This document shows positions 22,928-29,123 of a stretch of DNA of 29,123 nucleotides, piece after piece. The notes under the pieces are model-generated. The model was not told the origin of the DNA. It searched no databases and saw only the letters and a program-made list of their open reading frames with translations. The position numbers and the translations under genes are program-made. Origin of the DNA: a virus; IMG/VR virus record IMGVR_UViG_3300042505_001681, positions 1 to 29,123 of that record, one strand, 5' to 3'. The first letter of the stretch is position 1; every line of letters starts with the position of its first letter.

Positions 22928-23386
22928 ATGGATAACAAAACATTCACACACGTTCTACAGAAAAAGGGAGTATTACGTACTTTTTCAGTGGCAAAGGTTG
23001 TAAAGAAAAAAGACATAGATGAGTTGAAAAGTTTAATTAAAAGTATTGCGGCAAATGATGCAGAGTATAATCAGATGCTAAAGGAAGAAATGGCTAAACT
23101 ATCCGACATGCATAGCGATAAAAATCCAATACCTGGCATCATATACAACAATGATGAGTTGTCGGCACGCAGAAACTTGATATATACCATCGCAAACAAG
23201 TTCTCAAAAAATATCAAGAGCATGAACTTTGATAAGGGAGAACTTGCTTTCTTGATTTCTTCTATCGTAGCCAAACTTGAGTTAGAGCACGAAGATTTTA
23301 TCAAACTAAGTGAAGAACTTGATAATGAACTTGGTGAAGATGACGATGAAGATCAAGAAGAAGATGGTGATGAATACAAATACTAA
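22928..23386 (+). CDS. Unknown protein, 152 residues, with an acidic tail
   Basis: The protein MDNKTFTHVLQKKGVLRTFS continues with a basic helical segment (AKVVKKKDIDELKSLIKSIA), a middle NFDKGELAFLISSIVAKLEL and a tail of Glu and Asp (ELGEDDDEDQEEDGDEYKY). The tail could mimic DNA or bind a basic partner. No family is recognised. It is one of two plus-strand genes, transcribed divergently from the nuclease, and its stop overlaps that of the dNMP kinase in CTAA. Confidence 0.7.
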   Translation: MDNKTFTHVLQKKGVLRTFSVAKVVKKKDIDELKSLIKSIAANDAEYNQMLKEEMAKLSDMHSDKNPIPGIIYNNDELSARRNLIYTIANKFSKNIKSMNFDKGELAFLISSIVAKLELEHEDFIKLSEELDNELGEDDDEDQEEDGDEYKY

Positions 23387-24000
23387 AACTTTTGTATCCA
23401 GATCTTCATAAACTTTTCTACGTGTTCATTCAGTTTTGGATTCAGTAATAGTTCCTCGGTTGTCATCTTGCCTTCATCTTCCCATTCTATGCGATGCTGT
23501 GCGGCGCTTCTGATTCTTGGATTGTTGGCTTCTTCGTGTTCGTTGGCGGGCAATACAAACTTCTTTACGCCATCAACAATGCTATACTTGCTGATATGAC
23601 ACAGCACTCCTTTGGTTTCTTTCTTCAAGAAGTATAGTTCATCTTTTTCATATACATCATATCGCACATCCGTAACGATATAAAAGTCATAGTCTGATTC
23701 ATCAATCGTTTTCTTGGCAAGATCAATCCAGTATCTACCATCTGTGCGTCTGCGTTGAGCATCGCCATACCATACAAGCATAGGACGAATAAGAATCTTT
23801 TCTTCAGGATCTTGTGTAAAAGCAGATATGCCAAGATTTTCCAATAAAAACTTATCGCAATGCTGCTTTAGCGGGTCGGCAAATGCGACCTTCTTGACGC
23901 TATAACCAGCCTGCTGTAATTTCATTTCTACAATAGAAGCAAATGTATCTTTACCGCTGCGGGCTGCGCCTCCAACTCCTATAACATTTTTAGTAGACAT
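23383..24000 (-). CDS. Deoxynucleoside monophosphate kinase, T4 gp1-like
   Basis: The start ATG 24000 (MSTKNVIGVGGAARSGKDTF) gives a 205-residue protein. The N-terminal P-loop is GGAARSGKDT (10-19), followed by KVAFADPLKQ, the usual substrate-side motif. A later segment WYGDAQRRRTDGRYW and VTDVRYDVYEKDEL complete the pattern of phage dNMP kinases. It would phosphorylate dNMPs to dNDPs for DNA synthesis. The gene is cotranscribed with the orphan gene upstream (four-base gap). Confidence 0.85.
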   Translation of the reverse strand: MSTKNVIGVGGAARSGKDTFASIVEMKLQQAGYSVKKVAFADPLKQHCDKFLLENLGISAFTQDPEEKILIRPMLVWYGDAQRRRTDGRYWIDLAKKTIDESDYDFYIVTDVRYDVYEKDELYFLKKETKGVLCHISKYSIVDGVKKFVLPANEHEEANNPRIRSAAQHRIEWEDEGKMTTEELLLNPKLNEHVEKFMKIWIQKF

Positions 24001-24004
24001 ATGT

Positions 24005-24439
24005 TTATTCCCATTTACGGTGATCTTCTGCCACCCACTCCCAACCATCATATTCAGCAATATGCCATTTTACATCGTCGGGCACTTCAACGATTTTTAT
24101 TTTACAACTGCTTCCGCTTGCTGCCTCTGACCCAAGTTCTTCAATCGCCTCAATCAAAAACTTATTGGTTCTGTCATCTGTAAACCCGTCGCCTATGCGA
24201 TAATCATGTGGATTTTTTTGCTCTTGAGGATTTGGTATAGAAAACGCAAGATTGTCGCGGCTATATTTTCCATGGTCAGTCAGATCATATGCAGGAACAA
24301 GTTTGCTCCTGAGCGTGGGTTCAGTAGTATATTCATACTTGAAGAAATAACAACTTATGCCTGCTTTTTCGCAGTATAGTTTTAGTGCTTCAGGTGATAG
24401 ACCAAACCCTCCATAAGATGCGTTGATGGCTACTTTCAT
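24005..24439 (-). CDS. Conserved phage protein of unknown function
   Basis: The 144-residue protein starts MKVAINASYGGFGLSPEALK and ends IVEVPDDVKWHIAEYDGWEW plus VAEDHRKWE. The pair of an N-terminal YGGFGLSxEA and a C-terminal VPDDVxWxIxEYDGxEWVAExHRxW is a pattern I recall from orphan proteins in many phages. There is no known catalytic motif. It is three bases from the gp62-like gene and may form a unit with it and the dNMP kinase. Confidence 0.75.
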   Translation of the reverse strand: MKVAINASYGGFGLSPEALKLYCEKAGISCYFFKYEYTTEPTLRSKLVPAYDLTDHGKYSRDNLAFSIPNPQEQKNPHDYRIGDGFTDDRTNKFLIEAIEELGSEAASGSSCKIKIVEVPDDVKWHIAEYDGWEWVAEDHRKWE

Positions 24440-24442
24440 ATG

Positions 24443-24913
24443 TTATGCCTCCATTAGTTCTTTGATTTGCTTTTCGTTATATCCGTATTTGCCAACAATG
24501 CCAACAATATCGGCCTTTGTCAAGATGGATATATACTCAAGCACATTTCTTTCGCTGTCTTGAAAATGGTTGGAGAGCAAACTAAGCAAGGCAGGATTAT
24601 ACTTCTCACTCTTGCTCTTGATATATGGATAAAATGCCTTACGCTTTGGCACAAAAGCAATCAGCACCTTATAAAACTCTTTGGGAGATAATACGCCGCT
24701 ATATTTCTGTACGTGATTCAATGTATCAATAAGTTCGGGTTGCATGCTTAGAAAACGGCACACCATAAAGTTGGACCAACTCTTTTTGTCGGCGTCGGTA
24801 AGTTTGTCAAAATAATCAATGTCCTGCTTTTCGCGGACATGATTGATATGATCAAACAATCCCTTGGGCTTTGTTATAGCAGCACCAGTTTCTGTTGCTT
24901 TTTTTCTTGGCAT
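24443..24913 (-). CDS. Clamp-loader small subunit, T4 gp62-like
   Basis: The start ATG 24913 (MPRKKATETG) is preferred to a longer upstream frame without context. The protein, 156 residues, aligns by eye with T4 gp62. SNFMVCRFLSMQPELIDTLN matches KFMVENALSQFPECMPAV, SGVLSPKEFYKVLIAFVPKR matches SGLSDEAHFNYLMAAVPRGK, and YISILTKADIVGIVGKYG matches YKSILTKNGKLPLVLKELKG. Gp62 with gp44 loads the sliding clamp on DNA. It is shorter than T4 gp62 (187). The gp44 partner is not in the window. The assignment rests on these blocks only and on my memory of the T4 sequence. Confidence 0.65.
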   Translation of the reverse strand: MPRKKATETGAAITKPKGLFDHINHVREKQDIDYFDKLTDADKKSWSNFMVCRFLSMQPELIDTLNHVQKYSGVLSPKEFYKVLIAFVPKRKAFYPYIKSKSEKYNPALLSLLSNHFQDSERNVLEYISILTKADIVGIVGKYGYNEKQIKELMEA

Positions 24914-24914
24914 T

Positions 24915-25124
24915 TTACGATTTAGTCCAGACACGCTTATCGTATTGTACAAAGGTTGTCAATCCAAAGCCATTCTTGGCATTGGACCATACACCAGCAT
25001 CATTTTTTGACGATGTAATCTTTGTGAATACAGCAGAAGTTGATTCTACAGGCTTAGTCAAGTAAAACTTGCTGCCAATAGCCAACTTGCCAAACTCAAT
25101 CTGCTTTGTTGTTTCGTCGCTCAT
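24915..25124 (-). CDS. Small beta-rich phage protein, 69 residues
   Basis: The true start is ATG 25124 (MSDETTKQIEFGKLAIGSKF); the longer version needs TTG. The segment FGKLAIGSKFYL, then TSAVFTKITSSK and NAKNGFGLTTFVQYDKRVW, is a compact beta-rich pattern that I recall from small orphan phage proteins. No function is known. The gene overlaps the end of the membrane coiled-coil gene by 29 bases and is one base from the gp62-like start. Confidence 0.65.
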   Translation of the reverse strand: MSDETTKQIEFGKLAIGSKFYLTKPVESTSAVFTKITSSKNDAGVWSNAKNGFGLTTFVQYDKRVWTKS

Positions 25125-25440
25125 TTTTGTTTTCCTCTTTTGGTAGTTCAACAGATTCTTTGTCTTTGGATAAAAGACGCTGAACGTGCTGTTCTAATCT
25201 ATGAAATCGTGATTGATATTCTGTATGTTTGCCTGATAGTTTATCCACCTTACTGGTTTGACGCTTTAGATTGTCAAATATTATTCTTAGTGTTTCTGTG
25301 ATGGCGTTGCCATTTTCAACTATAGTAGTTTTATTTGTCTTATCCATCTTCTTTATCATAAGATAAAACTTATAACAAGAATACGCCAGACACAACTCAA
25401 TTATGAATATCGCAGCCAGAAGTATATAAAAAAAGGTCAT
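25096..25440 (-). CDS. Membrane-anchored coiled-coil protein, 114 residues
   Basis: The N-terminus has one hydrophobic helix (about residues 2-26, FFYILLAAIFIIELCLAYSC). It is followed by a long helical charged part with heptads (about 45-95) and a basic/acidic tail with ERRNNKAD. The anchor with an extended coiled coil resembles spanin-like or inner-membrane scaffold proteins, but there is no lysis gene next to it. I cannot name a family. The promoter at 25457-25485 would serve it. Confidence 0.65.
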   Translation of the reverse strand: MTFFYILLAAIFIIELCLAYSCYKFYLMIKKMDKTNKTTIVENGNAITETLRIIFDNLKRQTSKVDKLSGKHTEYQSRFHRLEQHVQRLLSKDKESVELPKEENKNERRNNKAD

Positions 25441-25446
25441 AAATAA

Positions 25447-25473
25447 ATACCCCGATAATATAGATCAGGGTAT
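25447..25473. repeat. Inverted repeat around a -10 box
   Basis: ATACCC (25447-25452) and GGGTAT (25468-25473) are perfect inverted arms with 15 bases between. The candidate -10 box of the next promoter lies in the loop. The pair could be an operator or a weak terminator for the HNH gene. Confidence 0.55.
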
Positions 25474-25485
25474 AGTTGTTGTCAA
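25457..25485 (-). promoter_or_regulatory. Promoter of the membrane coiled-coil gene
   Basis: TTGACA (25485-25480 on the minus strand) overlaps the TGA stop of the HNH gene. TATATT (25462-25457) follows after 17 bases, and the start codon at 25440 is 16 bases further. This spacer is one base longer than the common 16. Confidence 0.55.
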
Positions 25486-26141
25486 GATGCTATTTCTTGT
25501 CTTACTTCGGTGACATTATCCAAGAAATGTATCCAACTTGGATGATGTGCGATTTGTATGGTTGAACTTACTGGCACAGCCCTTGGTGCCTTTGGCTTGC
25601 GAATAAGTTTTAGCCCAGCCTGTTCTGGCGTTTTATCACCTTTCTTGCTGTTGATTTCTTTATGACACCATACCATATTCTCAAACGTATTCTTGCCGCC
25701 CTTGGTACGAGGAATAACGTGGTCAATGTTGCCATCTTTCCAAGAAATCTGACGACCTGTATATTGACATACTCCACCATCACGTTTACGAATGCTTTCT
25801 TTGGTCGGACGAGGAGTAACTACAGGCATCTTGCTATAGTTTGGCTGAATAATGACACGCGGAGCCCGAATAGTCATATTAGAGGTATGTATAGCAAGAT
25901 CATAATCTCTTATAGGCAGATTCTTCCAAGTTTCCCAATCAACTGGCTGTACATATTCTGGATTATCCCAATCTACGCTGCCATTTTCATCCACACGAAA
26001 GTTCATATCTATGGCAAGAGCAGGCGGATTATTACCATCAACTCCACCCAGCATAGAAATAAGAGCCTCCTTGACAGTCTTTGTATTCAAAGCCTGCCAT
26101 AAGTTATTTAGGCACAATACTGGTTGGGAGATAACATTCAT
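25482..26141 (-). CDS. HNH endonuclease
   Basis: The 219-residue protein has a long N-terminal part (to about 110, containing IRAPRVIIQP and NYSKMP) and an HNH domain in 115-185. This has CQYTGRQISWKDGNIDH with Cys125 and His141, PRTKGGKNTFENMVWCHKEI with Asn155 and Cys159, then KKGDKTPEQAGLKL. A pattern with CxYTG and TPEQAG is common in phage and bacterial HNH proteins. It could be a free-standing homing or packaging nuclease. The start has a good ribosome site (AAAGGA about eight bases before the ATG). The target is unknown. Confidence 0.85.
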   Translation of the reverse strand: MNVISQPVLCLNNLWQALNTKTVKEALISMLGGVDGNNPPALAIDMNFRVDENGSVDWDNPEYVQPVDWETWKNLPIRDYDLAIHTSNMTIRAPRVIIQPNYSKMPVVTPRPTKESIRKRDGGVCQYTGRQISWKDGNIDHVIPRTKGGKNTFENMVWCHKEINSKKGDKTPEQAGLKLIRKPKAPRAVPVSSTIQIAHHPSWIHFLDNVTEVRQEIAS

Positions 26142-26161
26142 AATATATCCTTTCAGATATA

Positions 26162-26190
26162 ACTATGACTACAATAATATAAAAAGTCAA
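26162..26190 (-). promoter_or_regulatory. Weak candidate promoter of the HNH gene
   Basis: On the minus strand TTGACT (26190-26185) and CATAGT (26167-26162) are 17 bases apart, with the start codon 20 bases further on. The match is weaker than at other promoters, but the 52-base gap is otherwise empty. Confidence 0.4.
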
Positions 26191-26193
26191 GCC

Positions 26194-26397
26194 TTATTTC
26201 TTGGCAGGTATAACTTTTTCAATCCTGAAGTATGGGTCAAAGTCAATCTCCATATCATCATCAAATAATACAACGGTTCTATTAACCTTTTGTATTACGG
26301 CGGTTACTTTCATTTTTTTACCTGTTGAAGATATTACAACATCTCCAACTTCAAGACGCTTGGCGATTTTGTCTGTATGTGCTGTTTTTGTCATCAT
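26194..26397 (-). CDS. Small beta-barrel-like protein, 67 residues
   Basis: The sequence MMTKTAHTDKIAKRLEVGDV continues with VISSTGKKMKVTAVIQ, VNRTVVLFDDDMEIDFDP and YFRIEKVIPAKK. The LEVGDVV-VTAVIQ-TVVLFDD spacing suggests a small five-strand barrel of the SH3/KOW type, possibly RNA- or DNA-binding. No family is assigned. A tandem ATGATG gives two equivalent starts, and no ribosome site is seen. It is nine bases from the 63-residue gene. Confidence 0.6.
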   Translation of the reverse strand: MMTKTAHTDKIAKRLEVGDVVISSTGKKMKVTAVIQKVNRTVVLFDDDMEIDFDPYFRIEKVIPAKK

Positions 26398-26406
26398 AAA
26401 TAAATA

Positions 26407-26598
26407 TTAGTATTTTGTAGCAAGATGCCAATATCCGCAATAACTACATTTGTATGGTATTCTATCACTACGATACTCTGTCAGTATTCTTTTAGCATCA
26501 CGAATAGCATCGTTGCGAGATTCATAGTTTGTTTTAGTTTCGCAGGAAAGTTTGTGATGATCATTTAAGAACTTGGTATAAGATTTTCTTGTAGTCAT
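26407..26598 (-). CDS. Small protein with a zinc-finger-like CxxC
   Basis: The 63-residue protein MTTRKSYTKFLNDHHKLSCE has a helical middle (YESRNDAIRDAKRILTEYRS) and a C-terminal YKCSYCGYWHLATKY. The CSYCGYWH piece is half of a zinc site, and Cys19 and His14/His15 may supply the rest. This pattern occurs in small phage proteins. The start overlaps the last 38 bases of the RNA ligase gene in another frame, so it is coupled to it. The function is unknown. Confidence 0.65.
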   Translation of the reverse strand: MTTRKSYTKFLNDHHKLSCETKTNYESRNDAIRDAKRILTEYRSDRIPYKCSYCGYWHLATKY

Positions 26599-27676
26599 CT
26601 GCTGTTATTGGCTTACCGTCAAGCACTTTGAATACAATCGCAGATCTGCCTGTGCTGCCATGTGCTTGTAATATTTCTGCGGCAGCAAACTTGCGTGGCA
26701 TTTTAGAACGAGCGGCGGCAAAAGCAAACAGTGCGTTCATTATGGTATGAACTTCTTTCATCGCATCGCATATGCGTGAAATATGCCCGATTGCCATATT
26801 TGCTATTTCGTAGTCAAACTTATGCGTAAGATAATCAAAGAACTCAGTATAGCCAGTAGGTTCGTGAGATAGTGTATGACGGTCCATAAACCAATCAATA
26901 TATACATCAATTACCTTTTCTATGCTTGAGATTTCACTCTTGGCGCGATGCAGATACAAGTATTGAGCACTCTTGATCTTTAGAATATCCTGTTCGTCGT
27001 TGTAATACAGGCATATGCCCTCAAAGTCCCGCATATCAACCACTGCCTTCTGTAATTCGTCGATGGAGTTATAATTATAAAACTTTGGGCGGCGAAAGTT
27101 ATAGTTTCTGGCAATATGGTTTAGTGAGTGCTGGTCTACAAGCGAATAGTCATCGTGTACAATTGCGGCAATAAGAACCATATCGGGCTCTTTGCCATAA
27201 TCTAATACAATACGATTGGTAGGAGATAGCCACTCAAAGATATAAGAATGCTGAGTGGTGTCTTGCTTTTCAAGATATGATATAAACTTGGCATACTTAT
27301 TTAGCAATACATCTATTTCGTGTGCGTTTTCTTGCCTACGAGCATCTGTCGTTCCTCTTGTACGAATAACAGTATGCCCCTTATATCTTGAGAATATAAG
27401 CGTAGAACCGTCCAACTTCTCAATCATTCTTGAACCAACGAGAGAAGACGGTGTGGGTGATATGTCAGGCTTTTCACCAAGGTTAAAAAACTTCTTGAAA
27501 CTCAGTGAAACGGGATTTCCTTCCTTATCCCACAGTGAAGATCTAAAGATAAGATTCTGCTTGTTCCAAGTCGCTCCGATATGAATAGGTTGAATCAAAT
27601 AGCACTCGTGCTCACCAACGAGATGCTGGTGAACCATAAAAGAGTTTCTATCTATAGACTGTATGTCTATTTTCAT
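26561..27676 (-). CDS. rnlA: RNA ligase, T4 Rnl1-like
   Basis: The 371-residue protein has all the nucleotidyltransferase motifs of an Rnl1-type RNA ligase. Motif I is IEKLDGSTLIF with the adenylated Lys87. RTRGTT is next, then motif III SYIFEWLSPTNRIVLDYG (144-161, closely like T4 RnlA), motif IV FEGICLYY (218-225) and motif V LKIKSAQY (232-239). It would seal 5'-phosphate to 3'-hydroxyl RNA ends, as in T4 repair of host tRNA cut by anticodon nucleases. The C-terminal 120 residues match the helical C-terminal domain in size. No polynucleotide kinase is in view. It has its own promoter and terminator-bounded unit. Confidence 0.88.
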   Translation of the reverse strand: MKIDIQSIDRNSFMVHQHLVGEHECYLIQPIHIGATWNKQNLIFRSSLWDKEGNPVSLSFKKFFNLGEKPDISPTPSSLVGSRMIEKLDGSTLIFSRYKGHTVIRTRGTTDARRQENAHEIDVLLNKYAKFISYLEKQDTTQHSYIFEWLSPTNRIVLDYGKEPDMVLIAAIVHDDYSLVDQHSLNHIARNYNFRRPKFYNYNSIDELQKAVVDMRDFEGICLYYNDEQDILKIKSAQYLYLHRAKSEISSIEKVIDVYIDWFMDRHTLSHEPTGYTEFFDYLTHKFDYEIANMAIGHISRICDAMKEVHTIMNALFAFAAARSKMPRKFAAAEILQAHGSTGRSAIVFKVLDGKPITADDYKKILYQVLK

Positions 27677-27682
27677 AGAACA

Positions 27683-27710
27683 AGCATACTATGGATATAC
27701 TAAGTGTCAA
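27683..27710 (-). promoter_or_regulatory. Promoter of the RNA ligase gene
   Basis: On the minus strand TTGACA (27710-27705) is followed by TATGCT (27688-27683) after 16 bases. The ATG at 27676 lies six bases past the -10 box. The predicted transcript starts on the start codon itself, as for the nuclease gene. Confidence 0.7.
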
Positions 27711-27743
27711 TAAAAAATCCCCCAAAATAACTTGGGGGATTTT
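27711..27743 (-). terminator. Rho-independent terminator after the basic 71-residue gene
   Basis: A 12-base stem (aaaatcccccaa at 27714-27725 with 27732-27743) has a six-base loop, followed on the minus strand by a T run. It lies 22 bases past the end of the 27766-27981 gene and directly before the RNA ligase promoter. Confidence 0.85.
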
Positions 27744-27765
27744 GATATATCAATATTCTACAATA

Positions 27766-27981
27766 TTACTTGGTAAGAATACGGCGCAAAGCAGCAACTG
27801 CTCTACCATCAAGGCGAACCTTGTTCATCTTCTTGGTGACGGGATTGATACCAGTCACACTAAGATGCATAATCTCATCCTTTACACCCTTTACAGGGCG
27901 AGTAAAAGAAAGAGAATACTTTCCGTTCTTGACGAATGTATTGATTTTGCGGCCATTCTTTGTCTTGGTTGTCTTAGTCAT
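27766..27981 (-). CDS. Small basic protein, 71 residues
   Basis: The sequence MTKTTKTKNGRKINTFVKNG continues with KYSLSFTRPV, a central segment GVKDEIMHLSVTGINPVTKK and RLDGRAVAALRRILTK. It is highly basic throughout, suggesting DNA or RNA binding. I do not recognise the family. The gene forms its own unit between a promoter (28033-28060) and the terminator at 27711-27743, which suggests strong, separate expression. Confidence 0.7.
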   Translation of the reverse strand: MTKTTKTKNGRKINTFVKNGKYSLSFTRPVKGVKDEIMHLSVTGINPVTKKMNKVRLDGRAVAALRRILTK

Positions 27982-28032
27982 ATGCGTATATTTTTTGTGT
28001 TTTATTATTCTTATATTGAATAAGATAAATAC

Positions 28033-28060
28033 AGTATGTAGATTACTCGCAGATTGTCAA
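28033..28060 (-). promoter_or_regulatory. Promoter of the 71-residue gene
   Basis: On the minus strand TTGACA (28060-28055) lies inside the end of the UvdE gene, and CATACT (28038-28033) follows after 16 bases. The ATG at 27981 is 51 bases further, so the leader is about 45 bases and AT-rich. This is the longest leader among the promoters here. Confidence 0.6.
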
Positions 28061-28993
28061 TAAACTTTCGCGTGAAATCTTATTTATAGCAAGTTCTTTC
28101 ATCTTGAACTCGAAGTCAAGATGTAGATTGCCTTTGTAGTTAGCATAAATAGACGGCATCATAGTAGGAAAGTCGGCGTGAGCACGCGGATTTTTGCCAG
28201 GCAATGACTCGCTGAAATGAAACAACGGAATAACTCCAGTTGGCCAAGTTGATAGTGCTGTATCAAACGCAAACTCTTCGCTGGTTGAGTCTGGATTACA
28301 CATATGGTGCAGATTATCAAATGTAATTGGAATACCCAGTCGCTTGTATGTGTTTTCATATAATGCCATTACACTCCAACTCTTTAGTTTGTCTTCGTTC
28401 TCCAACACTAAACGACTACGCACACCGTCGCTCATATTATGATATACTTTCTGGAATCTATCTGTTGTTTCGGCATAGTTACCATTGTTATAACAGTTCA
28501 TATGAATATTAATCGGTGCTTCGTATGAACGAGGTAAATTAAGCATATCCATAATCATGGCGTGTTGATCCAAGTCTCGTATAGAGTTTTCAACAACTTT
28601 TGGATTTGGACTGGCAGGTACAACAAACTGGTCAGGATGCATGCTACAACGAATGTTATTGTCCTGTATGATCTTAGCGGCTGCTCTGAATTCCGAGTAT
28701 ATTTCTTCGGCGTTATAAAAATCATCCACAGTAAACTCCAGATCTGGGTGCGTCATCAATGGAAAAACATTACTACCAATGCGGTAATTCCAGTTATTAA
28801 CCGCACACTCTCCAAGAACAGCACGAATAGTCTTAATATTATTCAATGAACGATCAGCAAGCACTTTCATAGCAACCTTGCTACCCAACTTCTTATATTG
28901 GGCATATGTCATTACATTGAACTTGATTTTATGCTCTTGTAGTCCTGTATGGATACAGCATAGCGATGGAGTAATATTAGATGGTAAAATCAT
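28043..28993 (-). CDS. uvdE: UV damage endonuclease, UvdE/UVDE family
   Basis: The start at 28993 (MILPSNITPS) is preferred, because an ATG at 29002 abuts the -10 box. The 316-residue protein has the family motifs in order: RIGSNVFP (71-78), MHPDQFVV with metal-ligand His119, VLENED (196-201), FDNLHH (225-230) with the metal His pair, LFHFSES (257-263), AHADF (271-275) and LDFEFKMKE (292-300). The enzyme cuts DNA 5' to UV photoproducts in a TIM barrel with metal ions. T4 uses the unrelated DenV for this task, so UvdE may replace it here. Confidence 0.9.
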   Translation of the reverse strand: MILPSNITPSLCCIHTGLQEHKIKFNVMTYAQYKKLGSKVAMKVLADRSLNNIKTIRAVLGECAVNNWNYRIGSNVFPLMTHPDLEFTVDDFYNAEEIYSEFRAAAKIIQDNNIRCSMHPDQFVVPASPNPKVVENSIRDLDQHAMIMDMLNLPRSYEAPINIHMNCYNNGNYAETTDRFQKVYHNMSDGVRSRLVLENEDKLKSWSVMALYENTYKRLGIPITFDNLHHMCNPDSTSEEFAFDTALSTWPTGVIPLFHFSESLPGKNPRAHADFPTMMPSIYANYKGNLHLDFEFKMKELAINKISRESLLTICE

Positions 28994-29002
28994 AGCATAC
29001 AT

Positions 29003-29028
29003 ATTATACGGTAAAATGCTGTTGTCAA
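29003..29028 (-). promoter_or_regulatory. Promoter of the uvdE gene
   Basis: On the minus strand TTGACA (29028-29023) and a perfect TATAAT (29008-29003) are 14 bases apart, which is shorter than normal. A 16-base spacer would use TAATAT. The start codon at 28993 is nine bases past the TATAAT. Confidence 0.5.
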
Positions 29029-29034
29029 ATCAAT

Positions 29035-29060
29035 AAAAAAGAGCCTCGTGTGAGGCTCTT
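29035..29060 (-). terminator. Rho-independent terminator of the right-edge gene
   Basis: A nine-base stem (aagagcctc at 29039-29047 with 29052-29060) has a GTGT loop, followed on the minus strand by four further T residues. It terminates transcripts arriving from the right edge and precedes the uvdE promoter. Confidence 0.85.
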
Positions 29061-29086
29061 GATTATAACCAGTTTATGATATGTTA

Positions 29087-29123
29087 TTAAAACTTGACGG
29101 TAACAAATCCACCAAGCCAACTA
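29087..29123 (-). CDS. C-terminal end of a gene from the right edge, beta-barrel-like
   Basis: The minus strand shows eleven codons, SWLGGFVTVKF, then TAA at 29089-29087, followed after 26 bases by a terminator. The alternating hydrophobic pattern with a final Phe resembles the C-terminal strand of outer-membrane beta-barrel proteins. Another frame is also open for a short stretch, so the assignment is tentative. Confidence 0.35.
   Translation of the reverse strand, partial: SWLGGFVTVKF

Noticed and set aside
25662-26102. 146-codon plus-strand frame in the HNH gene
   Set aside because: It is antisense to a clear HNH domain with all motifs in the minus frame.
28994-29002. Earlier ATG (MYA-) for uvdE
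   Set aside because: It directly abuts the TATAAT box, so it would probably not be in the transcript; ATG 28993 is nine bases downstream.
29074-29121. Alternative right-edge frame ending SSFNNIS
   Set aside because: It is also open but shows no protein-like pattern; the SWLGGFVTVKF frame looks more like a real terminus. The choice is weak.

Overview
The window reads as part of a large, AT-rich tailed phage of the T4-like (myovirus) type. The evidence is a T4 gp62-like clamp-loader small subunit, a T4 gp1-like dNMP kinase, an Rnl1-type RNA ligase, dUTPase, a free-standing HNH endonuclease, many small orphan genes, and very tight packing with ATGA or TAATG stop/start overlaps. No tRNA, rRNA, CRISPR array or insertion sequence was seen. 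The host cannot be named. Some genes have purine-rich ribosome sites and several do not, and the promoters are sigma-70-like, so a Gram-negative host is likely but not shown.

Layout. Nearly everything is on the minus strand, so transcription runs right to left. Positions 1-1464 hold the start of an unknown minus gene, a divergent promoter and a plus-strand GMP reductase. Its terminator lies inside a small convergent ORF. Positions 1454-2648 hold a small lysine-rich ORF, a dUTPase with an extra C-terminal domain and an orphan gene. Positions 2638-21511 are a glycan-building island of about 19 kb: eleven glycosyltransferase-like genes, an RfbH/E1-type iron-sulfur sugar 3-dehydrase, two short-chain dehydrogenases, a truncated UDP-glucose-dehydrogenase-like protein without the catalytic cysteine, a HAD phosphatase-nucleotidyltransferase fusion, a mini-GDPD protein, an FkbM methyltransferase, a glycosyltransferase-methyltransferase fusion, a sulfotransferase and a few small or membrane proteins. 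Positions 21557-29123 are a replication, repair and nucleotide block: a possible ribbon-helix-helix regulator with an inverted repeat over its start, a PD-(D/E)XK nuclease, a plus-strand acidic protein, dNMP kinase, a gp62-like protein, HNH endonuclease, RNA ligase, UV damage endonuclease and several small proteins. The window ends in the last codons of a gene that may encode an outer-membrane-type beta strand.

How it works together. The island could make activated sugars, or divert them from the host, including a 3,6-dideoxyhexose intermediate. It could then assemble and decorate (methyl, sulfate, possibly phosphodiester) a glycan on the virion or the host surface. The upstream and downstream nucleotide genes (guaC, dut, dNMP kinase) fit precursor supply for an AT-rich genome. 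Seven promoters share the form TTGACA-N16-TATAAT-like. Several place the -10 box only 6-12 bases from the start codon, which predicts leaderless or nearly leaderless mRNAs.
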